This document shows positions 25,319 to 33,421 of a DNA stretch of 64,000 nucleotides, in pieces. The position numbers and the translations under genes were made by a program. The stretch is from assembly GCA_903883645.1 (NCBI GenBank), contig CAISBR010000009.1, positions 26,471 through 90,470 on the forward strand. The letters run 5' to 3'. The stretch is from an uncultured Myxococcales bacterium (GTDB taxonomy: Bacteria; Myxococcota_A; UBA9042). Positions within the stretch are counted from its first letter, which is position 1, and each line of letters opens with the position of its first letter. The notes beneath the pieces are model-generated. The model ran no database searches, was not told where the DNA came from, and worked only from the letters and a program-made list of their open reading frames with translations.

Positions 25319-26404
25319 ATGACGGGCCCTTCCGCGCAAACCAATCCCAAGCCGCCATCTGCCTGGCGCGAGCGCCGCGACTTCTGGTTCAGCAGCGAAG
25401 CGCGGCGACTACAGTTTTTTACCGCTGCGGCCGTGCTGATCATGGCGCTGCTGGGAGCTCAGCACTTCCGTCTCGAAAAAGACTTGGCGGGCGCTCAGTT
25501 GCGTGTCGAAAATGGCGCCGAGATCGCCTACGTGGCGCCCGTGCCGGCCATGCGCATCGCCTCGCTGGGCAACCAGGGCGCGATGGCCGACCTGCTGTTT
25601 CTGCGCGCCGCCCACTACTTTGTGGCGCACCTGATTACCGATAGCCGCTTGCCGTGGCTCGACCTGTACCTCGAGACGCTGTGGGGGCTCGACGCGCACC
25701 TGCGCCAGACCTACCGCTGGGGCTGCCAAGTTATTAAATTTGGTCAGAGAATCGACGACGATGTGGCGCGGCGGGCCAACCACATGGCGCGCTTAGGCCT
25801 GGAGTACTACCCCGACGAGGCCTGGCTATACCACGAAATTGCCTTTAATTTGCGCTATTCGATCGAAGGTAAGACGCCCGAAGAGACCAAGGCCTTGCGC
25901 GATCTGGCGCTCAAGTACCTCGATGTCGCCTATTCGTTCCCAGGTTTTGTTTTTGATCCCTCGTACTTAGTTGGCCAATACAGCCGGGCCGGTCGCAGCG
26001 ACGACAGCGTGCAGGCCGCCCTGGCGACCTATGCCCAAGCCACCGAGGTGCAGCGCCAGACCCTGCGGCAGATGCTGCTCGACCGCAACAAGAACAGCTT
26101 GGCGAAGCAGTTGGCTTGGTTCGATTTTTCGGCGCAGACCAACTGGCCCTGGGCGCAGCCGACCCTGGCGATTCTGCTGGGGCCCAAGCCGCAGCTAGCG
26201 CCGCCGTTGCAAGTGGCCCATCCCGAAAATTGGCCTAATTATCCGCAAGCTAACGCGGCCAAGCTCAAAGACCTGGGCGTGCCCGCGCTAGAGGCGCCCG
26301 ATGGCGACGGCTGGCTGCCCGACGAGCTAGCCGGCAAAGAGCTTTGGCTCGCCGAAAAGAACCCCGCCACCTACCTGCCCGCCGACGCCTCCCCCGCGCA
26401 CTAG
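25319..26404 (+). CDS. Membrane-anchored helical-repeat protein
   Basis: A 361-residue protein with a basic cytosolic N-terminus, one hydrophobic anchor at about residues 33-50, and a large helical domain. Aromatic helix-turn-helix units (RLGLEYYPDEAWLYHEIAFNLRY, and others around residues 150-250) look like TPR or similar alpha solenoid. No named family recognised. The frame is open from 24968, but the ATG at 25319 gives the first sensible topology and the upstream part runs antisense to the esterase lipoprotein. It ends 6 bp before the epimerase gene, so the two are probably co-transcribed. Confidence 0.72.
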   Translation: MTGPSAQTNPKPPSAWRERRDFWFSSEARRLQFFTAAAVLIMALLGAQHFRLEKDLAGAQLRVENGAEIAYVAPVPAMRIASLGNQGAMADLLFLRAAHYFVAHLITDSRLPWLDLYLETLWGLDAHLRQTYRWGCQVIKFGQRIDDDVARRANHMARLGLEYYPDEAWLYHEIAFNLRYSIEGKTPEETKALRDLALKYLDVAYSFPGFVFDPSYLVGQYSRAGRSDDSVQAALATYAQATEVQRQTLRQMLLDRNKNSLAKQLAWFDFSAQTNWPWAQPTLAILLGPKPQLAPPLQVAHPENWPNYPQANAAKLKDLGVPALEAPDGDGWLPDELAGKELWLAEKNPATYLPADASPAH

Positions 26405-26410
26405 GACTGC

Positions 26411-27433
26411 ATGTCAAATCTTCCAGAAGTACTTAAGAACACTCGTGTTGTGATCACGGGTGGCGCCGGTTTTATTGGCTCGCAGCTGGCCGCGCGGCTC
26501 AGTGCCGATCCCAGCATCCATGTGACGCTTTTTGACAACTTGCACCGCGACGCCATCACGGGGACCGATCTGCTGCAGCGGACTAATGTCGCCTTTATTC
26601 AAGGGGATGTGCGCGATCTCGCTGGGGTGCGGGCGGCGCTGACCGGGGCCCATCACATCATCCACATGGCCAGCATTGCGGGCGTGGATACCGTGATGAA
26701 GATGCCCGTGGCGACGATGCTGGTGAGCATGCAGGGCACCATGAATGTGCTCGAAGTTGCTCACCAATTGCGCCAAGAGGGTCAAGACGTGCGGCGGGTC
26801 GTCGATTTCTCGACAAGCGAGGTTTTTGGCCAATACGCCTTTCAAGTCGCGGAGTCGGATACCACGGCCCTGGGCGCAGTGGGCGAGGCGCGCTGGACCT
26901 ACGCCGTGGCCAAGCTGGCGACCGAGCACTTGGCCGCCAACTACCACAAGCAATTTGGCCTGCCCACTGTGGCAATCCGCCCCTTCAATGTGTACGGGCC
27001 GCAGCAAGTCGGCACCGGCGCCATTCACCACTTTGCGCGAAATGCCTTGGTGGGCGCGCCCTTGCAGGTGCACAACGATGGCGCGCAGATTCGCTCGTGG
27101 TGCTTTATCGACGACCTGATCGCCGGTGTGCTCGCCATCTTGAGCCGGCCCGAGGCGGTGGGGCAGTCTTTCAACCTGGGCAATCCGCGCTCGACGGTGA
27201 CGATTTGGCAGCTGGCGCGCGACATTGTGCGGCTGTGCGGCTCAGAAAGTGCGATTCGCTGCGTGCCGTGGAATTTTGCGGACGTTGAGTTGCGCGTGCC
27301 CAATATTGCGAAGGCCCGAGAACTGCTGGGGTTTGAGCCGACGGTCGACTTAGAAGAGGGCCTTGCCCGCACCATCGCCTGGTATCGCCAGCAGAACCTG
27401 GGCGAGGCGGTCAACTCGACCCACGCGGCCTAG
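26411..27433 (+). CDS. NAD-dependent sugar-nucleotide epimerase/dehydratase
   Basis: Extended-SDR enzyme, likely acting on a UDP- or dTDP-sugar for a surface polysaccharide. The 340 residues include the NAD-binding GGAGFIGS near residue 20, Ser in DFSTSEVFG, and the catalytic YAVAK, then the substrate-binding RPFNVYGPQQVG. Family length is 310-350. The specific reaction (4-epimerase, 4,6-dehydratase or decarboxylase) cannot be decided from sequence. It follows the TPR-like gene by 6 bp and converges on the plsC-like gene. Confidence 0.92.
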   Translation: MSNLPEVLKNTRVVITGGAGFIGSQLAARLSADPSIHVTLFDNLHRDAITGTDLLQRTNVAFIQGDVRDLAGVRAALTGAHHIIHMASIAGVDTVMKMPVATMLVSMQGTMNVLEVAHQLRQEGQDVRRVVDFSTSEVFGQYAFQVAESDTTALGAVGEARWTYAVAKLATEHLAANYHKQFGLPTVAIRPFNVYGPQQVGTGAIHHFARNALVGAPLQVHNDGAQIRSWCFIDDLIAGVLAILSRPEAVGQSFNLGNPRSTVTIWQLARDIVRLCGSESAIRCVPWNFADVELRVPNIAKARELLGFEPTVDLEEGLARTIAWYRQQNLGEAVNSTHAA

Positions 27434-27451
27434 GCAAAGTAGCATTGCATT

Positions 27452-28201
27452 TTAGGTGGTTGCGAGCTGTGGACCCGACGCCAGTGCCTGCACATAGGCA
27501 GCGCGCACTTGGTCGGCCAGGGCGTGCGCATCGGCCGCCGTCAGCCCTACAGTGGGGATGGGCGGCAGTGCATCCATTTGCACCGTACCGGCCTTGCAGA
27601 CCCAGGCGTTGCGCGGCATGAGCTCGTAGCAACCGTGTATAACTATGGGGATAATTGGCACTTGCGCCGCGATCGCCAAGTGGAACGGGCCCAGCTTGAA
27701 CGGCCCCAAGCGGCCGTCGGCTGAGCGCGTACCTTCGGGCGAAACCAGAACACTATGGCGACCTTTCACGATGCGATCGGCCACCACGCGCAAGCTTTCG
27801 GTCGCGGATTGGCGGTCTTTGCGGGCCAGGAACACGACTTCGAGCAGCATCGTCACTTGGCCGACCAGCGGAATGTAGCGCAATTCCTTTTTGGCAATCG
27901 TAATGCCGCCTTGGGGCACTAGGGTCGCTCCGACCAGCAGATCGAGCGTCGAGCTGTGGTTAAAGGTAATTACCCGCGCCTCGCGGCGGTTCATGACGGC
28001 GCGCGCGCTGGGCGTGTACTCGATCGAGACGCCGGCCAGCCAGCTCGTGCCCCAGCCCCAGCCGCGCATGAGTGCCGAGCCGAGCGTGGCCTTGGCTTGG
28101 CCCAGTGTGATAATCAAAAGCGTAATCATCATGGGAATATAGATCAGGCAGAAGGCCCAGATCGTCACATGTTGGCGTATCGCTCTCAGCGTAGATCTCA
28201 T
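27452..28201 (-). CDS. 1-acyl-sn-glycerol-3-phosphate acyltransferase (PlsC-like)
   Basis: Membrane enzyme that acylates lysophosphatidate to phosphatidate, or a related glycerolipid substrate. The 249 residues have two N-terminal hydrophobic segments, the catalytic NHSSTLD at residues 81-87 (HxxxxD) and PEGTRS at 155-160. The normal length is about 240 residues. I chose the ATG at 28201 because the frame upstream, to 28378, is without features and would fill the intergenic region. Divergent from the dus gene. Substrate could equally be a different lysolipid. Confidence 0.92.
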   Translation of the reverse strand: MRSTLRAIRQHVTIWAFCLIYIPMMITLLIITLGQAKATLGSALMRGWGWGTSWLAGVSIEYTPSARAVMNRREARVITFNHSSTLDLLVGATLVPQGGITIAKKELRYIPLVGQVTMLLEVVFLARKDRQSATESLRVVADRIVKGRHSVLVSPEGTRSADGRLGPFKLGPFHLAIAAQVPIIPIVIHGCYELMPRNAWVCKAGTVQMDALPPIPTVGLTAADAHALADQVRAAYVQALASGPQLATT

Positions 28202-28598
28202 GGCCTTACGGTAGCGACACTGCGGCAGAAGGGCAACGTGTGTCTGCGTGTCGATTCGACAATTCTGCGGGTGGCCCGCGCGATTGACGCCCTGCCGGCG
28301 CTTTGGGATCCGGTGGCGCCGCGGGCGCGTCTGTAGCTGTGGCAAGTTGTCTTCGCTACAAGGCACGGCTCTCCCCACCGTGCGCGCTCGGTTCTCTACA
28401 CCACTCGCAGGCTATCGGCTGCGCTCAACCGTAGTCAACGCAATCGCCGCCGCGTCGGTTGGTACACCGCTGTGTCCGACTTGGCTCGACCGCACGGCGA
28501 ATTGGCGGCACACTCCGCCGCCGACCGGGGTGGGGTATCCCGGTGCGCCCCCAGATTGAAGATCGGCGGCTTCTGTCTCCGACGAGGTACACGCGCCC
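28202..28598. other. Intergenic region, 397 bp
   Basis: Divergent gap between the plsC-like and dus genes, one of the longest non-coding stretches in the window. It contains a short inverted repeat, GCACGG at 28363-28368 and CCGTGC at 28378-28383. I see no tRNA-like cloverleaf, no recognisable riboswitch and no convincing short gene; both strands have open frames here, but they are featureless. It most likely holds the two promoters. Confidence 0.5.
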
Positions 28599-29588
28599 AT
28601 GCTGCACTCCGACCACCCGGCGGTCGTCTTGGCCCCCATGCAAGGGGTGACCGAAGCGCCGATGCGAACCCTGCTTACTGAGTTGGGTGGTTTTGACCTG
28701 TGCGTCTCAGAATTTGTGCGCGTGGCCCATAATGCCCTGCCGGCAAAAGTGATTCGCCTTTCAGTACCCGAGGTTCGCCACGGTGCGCGTACGCCAGCCG
28801 GCGTGCCTGTGCAGGTGCAGCTGCTTGGCGGCGACCCCGAGCGGATGGCGGCGGCGGCGCTCACGGCCATTGCCGCAGGGGCGCAAGGGATCGACCTCAA
28901 CTTCGGCTGCCCAGCGCCGATCGTCAATCGGCACGATGGTGGTGCGGCACTTCTAAAGGATCCTGCGCGGTTGCAGGCGATTGTCGCGGCGGTGCGCCAG
29001 GCCGTGCCCGCCCACCTGCCCGTGTCGGCCAAGCTGCGCCTGGGCTGGCAAGATCCGCGCGACATTGCCGTTACCGCCCAAAGTGCGGTGCAGGGTGGGG
29101 CGACTTGGTTGACGATCCACGCCCGCACCCGTGCCCAAGGCTACGCACCGCCGGCGGATTGGCACGCGATAGGCCAGGTGCGCCGCGATGTGCCGATTCC
29201 TGTCGTGGCCAATGGCGACCTGTTTTGCCTAGCCGATGTAATGCAGTGTGCTGAAATTACAGGTTGTCGTCACTTCATGTTTGGTCGTGGCGCGCTCGCT
29301 GACCCGTTGCTGGCCGGTCGAGCTGCGGCGTGGCTGCGCGGTGAACCACCCGCCGAGTTGCCGCCAGGCGATCCGTGGCCGGCTTGGCTGGCGCGGTTGG
29401 CCGAACTGGGCCGTGCCGCGGGGCAAGGCGACCGGCAGCTGCTGCGGCGGGCCAAGCAATGGCTGCGTCTGCGCTGGGAGGTGACGGGTTGGGTTGGCTT
29501 CGATAGGGTAAAGCGCCTAGAAACCTTTGCAGAGTTGTGCGAGCAACTCGACCATTTCGCTACACTTGAAAATCGGCCGCAGGGCTAG
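28599..29588 (+). CDS. tRNA-dihydrouridine synthase
   Basis: FMN enzyme that reduces uridine in the tRNA D-loop. The 329-residue protein begins VVLAPMQGVTEAPMR, has the active-site Cys in NFGCPAP at about residue 104, TIHARTRAQGY, and the FMN phosphate-binding VANGD and MFGRGAL. The length, and the MQGVTEAPMR start instead of MAGVTD, recall the DusC branch, which modifies U16, but I do not assign a paralogue symbol with certainty. The last 29 bp overlap the 3' end of the opposing histidine kinase gene. Confidence 0.93.
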   Translation: MLHSDHPAVVLAPMQGVTEAPMRTLLTELGGFDLCVSEFVRVAHNALPAKVIRLSVPEVRHGARTPAGVPVQVQLLGGDPERMAAAALTAIAAGAQGIDLNFGCPAPIVNRHDGGAALLKDPARLQAIVAAVRQAVPAHLPVSAKLRLGWQDPRDIAVTAQSAVQGGATWLTIHARTRAQGYAPPADWHAIGQVRRDVPIPVVANGDLFCLADVMQCAEITGCRHFMFGRGALADPLLAGRAAAWLRGEPPAELPPGDPWPAWLARLAELGRAAGQGDRQLLRRAKQWLRLRWEVTGWVGFDRVKRLETFAELCEQLDHFATLENRPQG

Positions 29589-30747
29589 GCAGCGTCACCA
29601 CAAACGTCGACCCCAGGCCCACCGTACTCTGTACGCTCAAGGTGCCACCATGGCGTTCCGCGATCTTCTTGCACACGGCCAAGCCGATGCCCGAACCCGC
29701 AAATTTTTGGGCCCCGTGTAGACGCTGAAACATGCTGAAAATCTTGGGAATATGTTCGGCGGCAATGCCAATGCCGTTGTCTATCACACTCAACTCGCAA
29801 ACGGTGCCATGCACTTGCCCGCGCACCAGTACCCGAGGAGTTCTTGAGTTATCAACGAATTTCAAGGCATTGGCGACCAAATTCTGCAGCAGTTGGCGAA
29901 GTTGCTGGGCGTCGCCCAACACCACCGGCAGGGGGCCGACCTCGACTTGCGCCCCGCGCTCGCGCGCCGCGGGCTCTAAGTCCGATAGCACAATGCGCAT
30001 GATCTCGTTCAGATCGACCCAAACCGACTGCTTGGGCTGCATCGCCACGCGGGAGTAGGTCAGCAAGCTGTCGACCAAGGCCTGCAGTTGTGCCGCGCCT
30101 GAGCGCATACTCTCAATGTGTTCCAATACATCGGGAGGTAGCGTGGCGCTGTACTCGTCCAAAATCAAGTCGCCATAGCCGCGAATCCTGCGCAGGGGCT
30201 CCTTGATGTCGTGCGACGCAACCATAGCAAACTGTTCTAGATCGCGGTTCGAGCGGGTCAGCGCCTCGGTCTTGCGCAGCAGTTCGGTCGCGGCGCGCCG
30301 CTTGTCCGTGACGTCTTCCGACAATCCAAGCAAATACAGAGGGTTCCCATCTGCATCGATCAGCGGCACTTTTCGCGTGTGCAGCCAACGCTCGCCGCTT
30401 GCGGTGTGAACCGGCTCTTCTGGGATGTCGACGGCACAGCGGCCGGCCAGCACGGCGCGATCCTTGGCCACAAAAAAGTCTGCTTCTTCAACTGGAAACA
30501 GGTCGTAGTCCGTCTTGCCCAGGATTGCGGACCGCGGCATGCCCAGCAGCTCTTCGCCAGCCCGGTTCAGACTGATGAAGCGCAAGTCTTTGGCACTTTT
30601 AACGAATACCATCGTCGGCAAGTGTTCGATCAGGTCGCCAAACGCACCCCAGAGGGGCAGGCCAGGGGCGGGCTGGTTGCGCAAGATCGCCAATTCAGCT
30701 TCTAGCTTGGCCACCTTCGCAGCCATGCGATCGCCCGTGGTGCCCAT
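29560..30747 (-). CDS. PAS-domain sensor histidine kinase
   Basis: A 395-residue cytosolic sensor kinase with no transmembrane segment. A short coiled coil comes first (AAKVAKLEAELAIL), then a PAS domain with PAC tail (about residues 30-160; motif NRAGEELLGMPRSAILGKTDYDLF), then an H-box with ASHDIKEPLRR near residue 175, the N-box LLQNLVANALKF, and G-boxes DNGIGI and GSGIGLAVCKKI. It should sense a soluble signal or cofactor and phosphorylate an unlinked regulator. The ATG at 30747 has an excellent AAGGAGG. It lies 84 bp after the SDR gene on the same strand and converges, with a 29-bp overlap, on dus. Confidence 0.93.
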   Translation of the reverse strand: MGTTGDRMAAKVAKLEAELAILRNQPAPGLPLWGAFGDLIEHLPTMVFVKSAKDLRFISLNRAGEELLGMPRSAILGKTDYDLFPVEEADFFVAKDRAVLAGRCAVDIPEEPVHTASGERWLHTRKVPLIDADGNPLYLLGLSEDVTDKRRAATELLRKTEALTRSNRDLEQFAMVASHDIKEPLRRIRGYGDLILDEYSATLPPDVLEHIESMRSGAAQLQALVDSLLTYSRVAMQPKQSVWVDLNEIMRIVLSDLEPAARERGAQVEVGPLPVVLGDAQQLRQLLQNLVANALKFVDNSRTPRVLVRGQVHGTVCELSVIDNGIGIAAEHIPKIFSMFQRLHGAQKFAGSGIGLAVCKKIAERHGGTLSVQSTVGLGSTFVVTLPSPAADFQV

Positions 30748-30750
30748 CGC

Positions 30751-30759
30751 ACCCTCCTT
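30751..30759 (-). promoter_or_regulatory. Strong ribosome binding site of the histidine kinase
   Basis: On the minus strand AAGGAGGGT is found three bases ahead of the ATG at 30747. It decides that start over a possible one at 30813. Confidence 0.8.
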
Positions 30760-30831
30760 AAAAACATTACGGTCTTCGCAAGCATAGCGCACCTGAGGGG
30801 GCGGCGCCACCATAAACCGCTGTGGTTGCCG

Positions 30832-31584
30832 CTACCAGCGTGCCATGCGCCCGCCGTCGACCGCCACGAGCTGCCCAGTGATGAAGCGAGGCGCCTTGGC
30901 CAGCCACAGCACGGTATCGACTACCGCACGCACCGGCAGCTGCGGGTCGCTCAGAGCGCTTATGCCGAGCGGAACGCGGCTCTGCAGTTCGGCCCACTGC
31001 GCCGGGGCCATCGTTGTGGGGGCCAGCACCGCCCCGGGCACTACGCCGTTGACCAGGATATGCGGCGCCCACTCCGCGGCGAGCCCGCGCACCCCCATGT
31101 GCAGCGCCGCTTTTGCCATCGAGTGGGCCAGATAGCCGCGGTAGGGCGCGGTACCCGCCAAGTCACCGATTACTACAGCGCGACCATCGCCACTCGCCTG
31201 CAGCCAGGGCCGCGCGTGCAGCAGTAAATCGATAGGCGCGCGGGCATTTTCGCCCAGCACTTGGTCAAAGTGGGCGGCGTCGGTGGCATCAAGGGCAGTC
31301 GCCCGATAGCTGGCGGCACACGCCACCACCAGGTCGAGACCGAGCAGTTGCTTTGCAGTTTCGTCTATTATCCTAGTCAGTTGTGTGGTATCACTCAGAT
31401 CGCCGCCCACCACCGCCGCGCGCCGCCCTAGCGCTCGCACCTCGGTCGCCGCCGTCTCGGCCAACTCGCGGTCGTGGCGGTAGTGGATACACACGTCGTA
31501 GCCAGCCTGCGCCAGCGCCAGCGTGATCGCGCGCCCCAGACGCTTGTGGCCGCCCGTCACCAGTGCTCGCAGTGCCGTACCCAT
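30832..31584 (-). CDS. SDR-family protein with His in place of catalytic Tyr
   Basis: A 250-residue short-chain dehydrogenase resembling the FabG/pteridine reductase group. The cofactor motif is TGGHKRLG at residues 10-17 and the C-terminus ends VAVDGGRM as in the family. In the catalytic motif the residue four before Lys158 is His154 (HSMAK) rather than Tyr; the nearest Tyr is 151. The NNAG-like position reads CAAS. It may still use a shifted Tyr, or it may be a non-enzymatic homologue. It begins 3 bp after the alpha/beta hydrolase stop, so it is the third gene of a run with the lipoprotein and hydrolase. Confidence 0.85.
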   Translation of the reverse strand: MGTALRALVTGGHKRLGRAITLALAQAGYDVCIHYRHDRELAETAATEVRALGRRAAVVGGDLSDTTQLTRIIDETAKQLLGLDLVVACAASYRATALDATDAAHFDQVLGENARAPIDLLLHARPWLQASGDGRAVVIGDLAGTAPYRGYLAHSMAKAALHMGVRGLAAEWAPHILVNGVVPGAVLAPTTMAPAQWAELQSRVPLGISALSDPQLPVRAVVDTVLWLAKAPRFITGQLVAVDGGRMARW

Positions 31585-31587
31585 GCT

Positions 31588-32538
31588 CTACTCCAGCTCG
31601 GCCGTCAAAAAGGCCTGCACTTCGCGATTGAAGCGCAAAGGCTCCTCTTCCATTGGGCAATGACCACTACAATCATAGAGTTCAAGTCGTGCATCGCCCA
31701 GCCGCCGCGCCAGCCGCTGCACACTCGCCAGGGGGATAATGCGGTCGCCACGCCCCCACAGCAGCAGCGCCGGCGCCCCAATTTCGGCCAAACGGGTATC
31801 CAACTGCTGCAAATCTTGATTGAAATGCCGGGCCACCTGCAGCGCCGCCCGCTTGGCCCCCGGCGTCTGCAGCGGATGCCAAAAACTCTGCACCAGCGCG
31901 CGATCGACGGGCAGGTTGGCATAGGCGGCGTGGCGCAGGCCCAGGGTCAGTGCAAGCTTTCCTCCAGGCGCATACATCAATGGTTCTAGCCACTCGTGCT
32001 GCAGTGCCGCCGCAAGCGCCATCGGATAGCGACCACTGCTCGCCGGATTGACCAGCACCAGCCGCCCCACCCGCGCGGGCGCCAGCAGCGCAATCTGCAA
32101 AGCCAGCGATCCACCTAGCGAATTGCCCACTAGATGCGCTCGTTGCACCCCCAGCGCGTCAAGGGCGGCCAGCACGCGCTCGGCCTGTTTATCTAAGCGA
32201 TACGCCAGGTAGCGGGGCTTATCCGACCAACCAAAGCCCGGCAGACACAGCGCGTGCACGGCAAAGTGGCGCGCCAGCGGGGCCAAGTTGTGCCGCCACG
32301 TCCAGCTCGACTGCAGGTAACCATGCAAAAAGACGATAGCCTCTGCGTCAGTTTGCGGCTGCTTCAGCGCGGGCGGCGGCCCCTGCAGCGGCAGACTGAC
32401 CACGTGCAGCGCCGGCAAGTCGCCCGCCGCCACATAATGCCCGCACGGATGCCAGCTCTGGCCCGGCTGCGGAATCGGAAATTCCGTGCCCGCATCTAGG
32501 CCTAGCACCTGTTTGACCCGCTGTAGAATCACGGACAT
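31588..32538 (-). CDS. Alpha/beta hydrolase
   Basis: A 316-residue soluble hydrolase of the lipase/epoxide hydrolase type. Oxyanion-hole region LHGYLQSSWTW, nucleophile elbow GNSLGG (catalytic Ser), later Asp in LLWGRGDRI and the terminal His in CSGHCPMEEEP make a complete triad. The substrate cannot be assigned; it could be an ester, thioester or haloalkane-type substrate. The ATG at 32538 overlaps the preceding lipoprotein gene by 10 bp. It is followed 3 bp later by the SDR gene, so the two may act in the same pathway. Confidence 0.87.
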   Translation of the reverse strand: MSVILQRVKQVLGLDAGTEFPIPQPGQSWHPCGHYVAAGDLPALHVVSLPLQGPPPALKQPQTDAEAIVFLHGYLQSSWTWRHNLAPLARHFAVHALCLPGFGWSDKPRYLAYRLDKQAERVLAALDALGVQRAHLVGNSLGGSLALQIALLAPARVGRLVLVNPASSGRYPMALAAALQHEWLEPLMYAPGGKLALTLGLRHAAYANLPVDRALVQSFWHPLQTPGAKRAALQVARHFNQDLQQLDTRLAEIGAPALLLWGRGDRIIPLASVQRLARRLGDARLELYDCSGHCPMEEEPLRFNREVQAFLTAELE

Positions 32539-33287
32539 GGCGCCGGCGGCAGGCACACGTCTTGGTTGATGCCGGGCAAGGTAAAGTCGAACTCGCCGCC
32601 AATATCCACCCAAATTTCGGGCTGTTTGCAGGTCTGTGCCGTGTGGTTGGCGTTGCAGTCGTCTAAGAACGAGCTGTTGTAGTTGTACGCATAGGCGCGG
32701 CCCTTAAAGGTGCCGGCGAAGTGACCGCCCTTTTCGGCGGCCCACTGCGTCACCACAATGTCGCCCGAACCGACCGACAGCGGGCAGCTGCTGCGGTACA
32801 TCTGCGTCGCCAAAACCACCTGCATCAGCGGCGGTTTGCACCCCAGCGGATAGGTGCCCGCCGCGCCCGTATTCACCGCAAAACCTTGCGCCGGCACCAA
32901 GATGCCAAACCGCAGCTGCAGCGCCAGCTTGGTCGAGGTCCACTTGCCTGCCGCGGTCTTCGTCGCCTCATCCACTTGATCATCGATAGCAAAGGCCACA
33001 GCGGGGTAGGTCAGGTGCGAATTGCCAAAGCTGAGCACGCCCGGCGTCTGGGTCAGGTCGCGCTCGACGCTGAAGCTTTGCCCGCCAAACGCGCCGCCAT
33101 GAAAGGTGTAGTGCGCCGAATAGTATTGGCTTTTAAGACTACTATCCTTGCCAGTGTCGCCCGTACTATCGCTGCCCGTACTGGCGCGCACCGCAGTCGC
33201 CTCGGGGCTGCTACAGCTGACCGCCAGCAGCCAGGCAAGGCCGGTCGCGATGGGGCCAAGAATTCCCATAAAACCTTTATTATCCAT
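32529..33287 (-). CDS. Lipoprotein of unknown function
   Basis: A 252-residue predicted lipoprotein. The signal is LAWLLAVSC, with a Ser/Thr/Asp-rich linker (SDSTGDTGKDSS) followed by a beta-rich domain with six or so cysteines in the second half (CKPP, SSCPL, DDCNANHTAQTCKQP, VCLPPAPC). No family recognised. I chose the ATG at 33287 because the signal then starts at the N-terminus; the frame opens at 33314. First of three same-strand genes with overlapping or 3-bp-spaced ends. Confidence 0.68.
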   Translation of the reverse strand: MDNKGFMGILGPIATGLAWLLAVSCSSPEATAVRASTGSDSTGDTGKDSSLKSQYYSAHYTFHGGAFGGQSFSVERDLTQTPGVLSFGNSHLTYPAVAFAIDDQVDEATKTAAGKWTSTKLALQLRFGILVPAQGFAVNTGAAGTYPLGCKPPLMQVVLATQMYRSSCPLSVGSGDIVVTQWAAEKGGHFAGTFKGRAYAYNYNSSFLDDCNANHTAQTCKQPEIWVDIGGEFDFTLPGINQDVCLPPAPCP

Positions 33288-33421
33288 GCTTTTGCTCGTC
33301 CATGTGTACGCCAAGCGCTGGCCAAAGTGTGCGCTGCCGCTCCGGCCATTGCAACGGCGCCGCGAAGGTGCGATATGGATGGGGTGGCCGCCCCCAAGCC
33401 GCCGGCCGACAAGGACTGCGC

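Noticed and set aside
28248..28559. Short plus-strand frame in the plsC-dus gap
   Set aside because: No ribosome binding site, featureless product; more likely promoter sequence.
28412..29128. Minus-strand frame opposite dus and its leader
   Set aside because: Mostly antisense to the dus FMN domain; no motif.
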